DNA of 33,113 bases, taken from IMG/VR virus record IMGVR_UViG_3300037963_005223, positions 1-33,113 of that record, one strand, 5' to 3'. This DNA comes from a virus. Of the stretch, positions 31,847 through 33,113 are shown in pieces (positions within the stretch are counted from its first letter, which is position 1; each line of letters begins with the position of its first letter). The notes below the pieces were generated by a model. That model searched no databases. It had not been told where the DNA came from and worked only from the letters and a program-made list of their open reading frames with translations. Made by a program: the position numbers and the translations under genes.

Positions 31847-32287
31847 ATGAACTATGATATAAACAAACAACATTCATTAGCCCTATTGCAGGGGCTACTC
31901 GTACAAGTGGTAGCAGACGATCAAATTTTGATGTCAGATAACGACAGATGCGAACTTGGTCGAGCCTTGCAAGTTGTCGAACGATTACAGCTCGACCCGT
32001 TCGAAGTAATCGCTGATTACTTTGAAACAACTCGAGAGGCAATCGATGAATATGTTGCTCACATCGATCAGCATAACATAGCTTTTGTCATCCCATCAGA
32101 TGAGGTATCAACTATTGAAAGCATCATCGACATTATCAGAGGATACAGCTGGAATGTTGATTTTGATAAGGTTTTGTGTCCAACATTAGACTGTCTTGAC
32201 ATAAGGAACATATCTATAGATATCGACAAAGAAGGTAACTTCTATGTCGAGGTTGACACAAAAGGGTATATGCGAGCAATAAGCTAG
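31847..32287 (+). CDS. Early hypothetical protein (146 aa)
   Basis: The start at 31847 (MNYDINKQHSLALLQ) has AAAGGAAAACAAA before it; an in-frame ATG at 31751 would span the upstream terminator and leader and is rejected. The protein is acidic, with N-terminal helices (SDNDRCELGRALQVVERL, then EVIADYFETTREAIDEYV) and C-terminal strands (NISIDIDKEGNFYVEVDTK). No known domain. It is the last gene before the duplicated cassette and is followed by its own terminator. Confidence 0.65.
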   Translation: MNYDINKQHSLALLQGLLVQVVADDQILMSDNDRCELGRALQVVERLQLDPFEVIADYFETTREAIDEYVAHIDQHNIAFVIPSDEVSTIESIIDIIRGYSWNVDFDKVLCPTLDCLDIRNISIDIDKEGNFYVEVDTKGYMRAIS

Positions 32288-32297
32288 ACCCTTCTAT

Positions 32298-32317
32298 GCC
32301 CTGTAACAGGGGCTTTT
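32298..32317 (+). terminator. Terminator before the right-end cassette
   Basis: CCCTG-TAA-CAGGG with flanking GC pairs (one bulged G), followed by CTTTT. Confidence 0.65.
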
Positions 32318-32364
32318 AACTCTATTTGAGTATTTACTTTACAACATAAACAAAAGGATAAGAC
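32318..32364 (+). promoter_or_regulatory. Early leader module, copy 5
   Basis: AACTCTATTTGAGTA (5-base gap), TTTACTTTACAACAT, AAACAAAAGGATAAGAC, then ATG. The last 17 bases match the first 17 bases of the window exactly, so the left cassette copy probably had the same module upstream. Confidence 0.65.
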
Positions 32365-32535
32365 ATGACTATACAAATTCAGTTAGATGAGTTAGGACTT
32401 TGTGACCTAGCTCAGAGACTAGACACAATAGATTTAAGCACCGCCCTTTCTGCTGTATATGATGCAGACTGGAGCAGCGATGAGCTGCATTTAAAGCAGC
32501 TTGCCATCCGATTAATCGAGGCGTACTATGATTAA
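32365..32535 (+). CDS. Small early protein, right copy (56 aa), unknown function
   Basis: It has the same length as the left copy at 18-188, the same leader (AAAGGATAAGAC) and the same 8-base overlap with the next gene. The N-terminal 23 residues and the C-terminal EAYYD are unchanged, while residues 24-30 differ almost completely (LSTALSA in place of KTEAIAS). By my count about 86% of bases match. The changes do not shift the frame, which supports function in both copies. No domain recognised. Confidence 0.7.
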   Translation: MTIQIQLDELGLCDLAQRLDTIDLSTALSAVYDADWSSDELHLKQLAIRLIEAYYD

Positions 32536-32809
32536 ACGACCAACAGGATACAGGGCGCACGGCGCGCCCTCGGTGGTACGTGGTACACGTATATCTCTCG
32601 AGCTCGATAGCAGACTTGAGCAGGTAGCTGCTCGTCTTGGTATCAGCAAAAGCCAGACCATAGCAGAGTGCGTGCTCGCTTACGTTCTCCAGTTGGAGAT
32701 AGAGCACGGTATAGCAAGTCCTCTCGATGAGGATTGTAGCGGCATTGTAGGCGACACCATAGCAGAACCAATAGATAAATCAAAAGCAGAGGATAACAAT
32801 GAAGAATAA
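32528..32809 (+). CDS. Ribbon-helix-helix DNA-binding protein, right copy (93 aa)
   Basis: It matches the left copy at 59 of the first 63 residues. The DNA-binding strand is TRISLELD and the helices LEQVAARLGISKSQTIAE. The tail after residue 63 differs more. It ends in NNEE, one residue shorter than the left copy, because here the next gene is the extra 81-residue ORF. Both 5' dyads are conserved (32552-32570, 32577-32591). If both copies are in one genome they could form mixed dimers. Confidence 0.75.
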   Translation: MIKRPTGYRAHGAPSVVRGTRISLELDSRLEQVAARLGISKSQTIAECVLAYVLQLEIEHGIASPLDEDCSGIVGDTIAEPIDKSKAEDNNEE

Positions 32810-33044
32810 AATTTATGCAGTAATCCAGGAAGGATACGCAATCTTTGGAATAGGGACAACGCAAGCAGAGGCGATCTCTGATGCAGAACAATGGACAGAT
32901 AAACCATTTAATATAGTCCCCTATAATCAGGCTACAGATGGAGACTTCTTTGTAGTTGAGTGCACACCAGAGCTAGCCAAAGCGGTTAGTCGGGGTGTAA
33001 TCACATACGAGATAATAGATGGAGTCGCTGATGCAGAACAATAA
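32799..33044 (+). CDS. Small hypothetical protein present only in the right copy (81 aa)
   Basis: AGAGGATAACA precedes the ATG, and the gene overlaps its upstream neighbour by 11 bases and its downstream neighbour by 14. The sequence (MKNKIYAVIQEGYAIFGIG, then TTQAEAISDAEQWTDKPFNI, then VVECTPELAKAVSRGVITYE) looks like a compact alpha/beta domain of a kind common among small phage proteins with no known role. The left cassette lacks it and instead fuses its start region to the SWIM gene. Confidence 0.65.
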   Translation: MKNKIYAVIQEGYAIFGIGTTQAEAISDAEQWTDKPFNIVPYNQATDGDFFVVECTPELAKAVSRGVITYEIIDGVADAEQ

Positions 33045-33113
33045 GATACGACTAGACTGGAGGATGATGCCAATAATTTTAAAGCATTTCCAGTTGTTCA
33101 ACGAGAGATGTGC
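33031..33113 (+). CDS. SWIM-type zinc-finger protein, right copy, cut by the window end
   Basis: The first 27 codons are visible (MQNNKIRLDWRMMPIILKHF, then QLFNERC). They match the left copy at 23 of 27 residues. GGAGTCGCTG precedes the ATG. The zinc-binding part would lie beyond the window. This is a partial gene by truncation of the window, with no sign of a mutation. Confidence 0.65.
   Translation, partial: MQNNKIRLDWRMMPIILKHFQLFNERC

Larger units (their letters stand above)
32348..33113. repeat. Diverged direct repeat of the left window end
   Basis: Positions 32348-32806 align without gaps to 1-459 (constant offset 32347). After a 232-bp stretch absent on the left, 33039-33113 aligns to 460-534. 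The first 44 bases are identical. The repeat continues to the window edge, so its right limit is unknown. Confidence 0.85.

Noticed and set aside
1-33113. tRNA genes, CRISPR arrays, insertion sequences
   Set aside because: I saw no cloverleaf with a conserved T-loop, no regularly spaced repeat array, and no transposase with terminal inverted repeats.

Overview
The window looks like an almost complete genome of a small, strictly lytic-looking, short-tailed (podovirus-like) double-stranded DNA phage of low GC content, probably from an aquatic metagenome. The reasons are a portal/large-terminase pair, a scaffold, capsid and decoration block, a tail adaptor and nozzle, three very large Q/A-rich or ejection-type virion proteins, and no sheath, tail tube, baseplate or tape-measure genes. 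I see no integrase, DNA polymerase, RNA polymerase, tRNA or rRNA gene. The host cannot be named from the sequence.

Layout. Two convergent transcription blocks meet at about 3.1 kb and diverge from a gene-poor region at 29.9-30.4 kb. The leftward block (29882 down to 3150) is one tightly overlapping operon: a hypothetical gene, an XRE-like regulator, a C5 DNA methyltransferase with a long second ORF inside it in another frame, a RusA-type resolvase, TerL, portal, a zinc-ribbon protein, a 157-residue acidic protein, scaffold, major capsid protein (with its own promoter-like leader), decoration protein, tail adaptor, nozzle, three fibre or decoration proteins, three large internal or ejection proteins (492, 435 and 1848 aa), two tail-fibre genes, two small helical proteins, five very basic small proteins in a row, an amidase, and an HTH protein that may be TerS.

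The rightward block holds small early genes from 30.4 kb to the right end and continues from the left end: a 56-residue protein, a ribbon-helix-helix protein, a SWIM zinc-finger protein, a lambda O-like initiator with iterons inside its gene (probable origin), a candidate helicase loader, a small protein, and a DUF1071/Sak3-type single-strand annealing protein. Each early transcription unit at the right end is preceded by the same kind of module: a hairpin with a T-run, a small ACTC/GAGT dyad, a TACAAT box, then AAACAAA and a Shine-Dalgarno sequence.

The two window ends carry diverged copies of the same gene cassette (1-534 and 32348-33113). The right copy has one extra gene, and its removal at a microhomology gives the left copy. 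Either the genome really carries a duplicated early cassette, or the window is a roughly 32.3-32.6 kb circular genome whose ends overlap in two different strain variants. The single-locus circular reading makes the gene map coherent: early rightward genes run across the junction into the replication genes, and all late genes run leftward.
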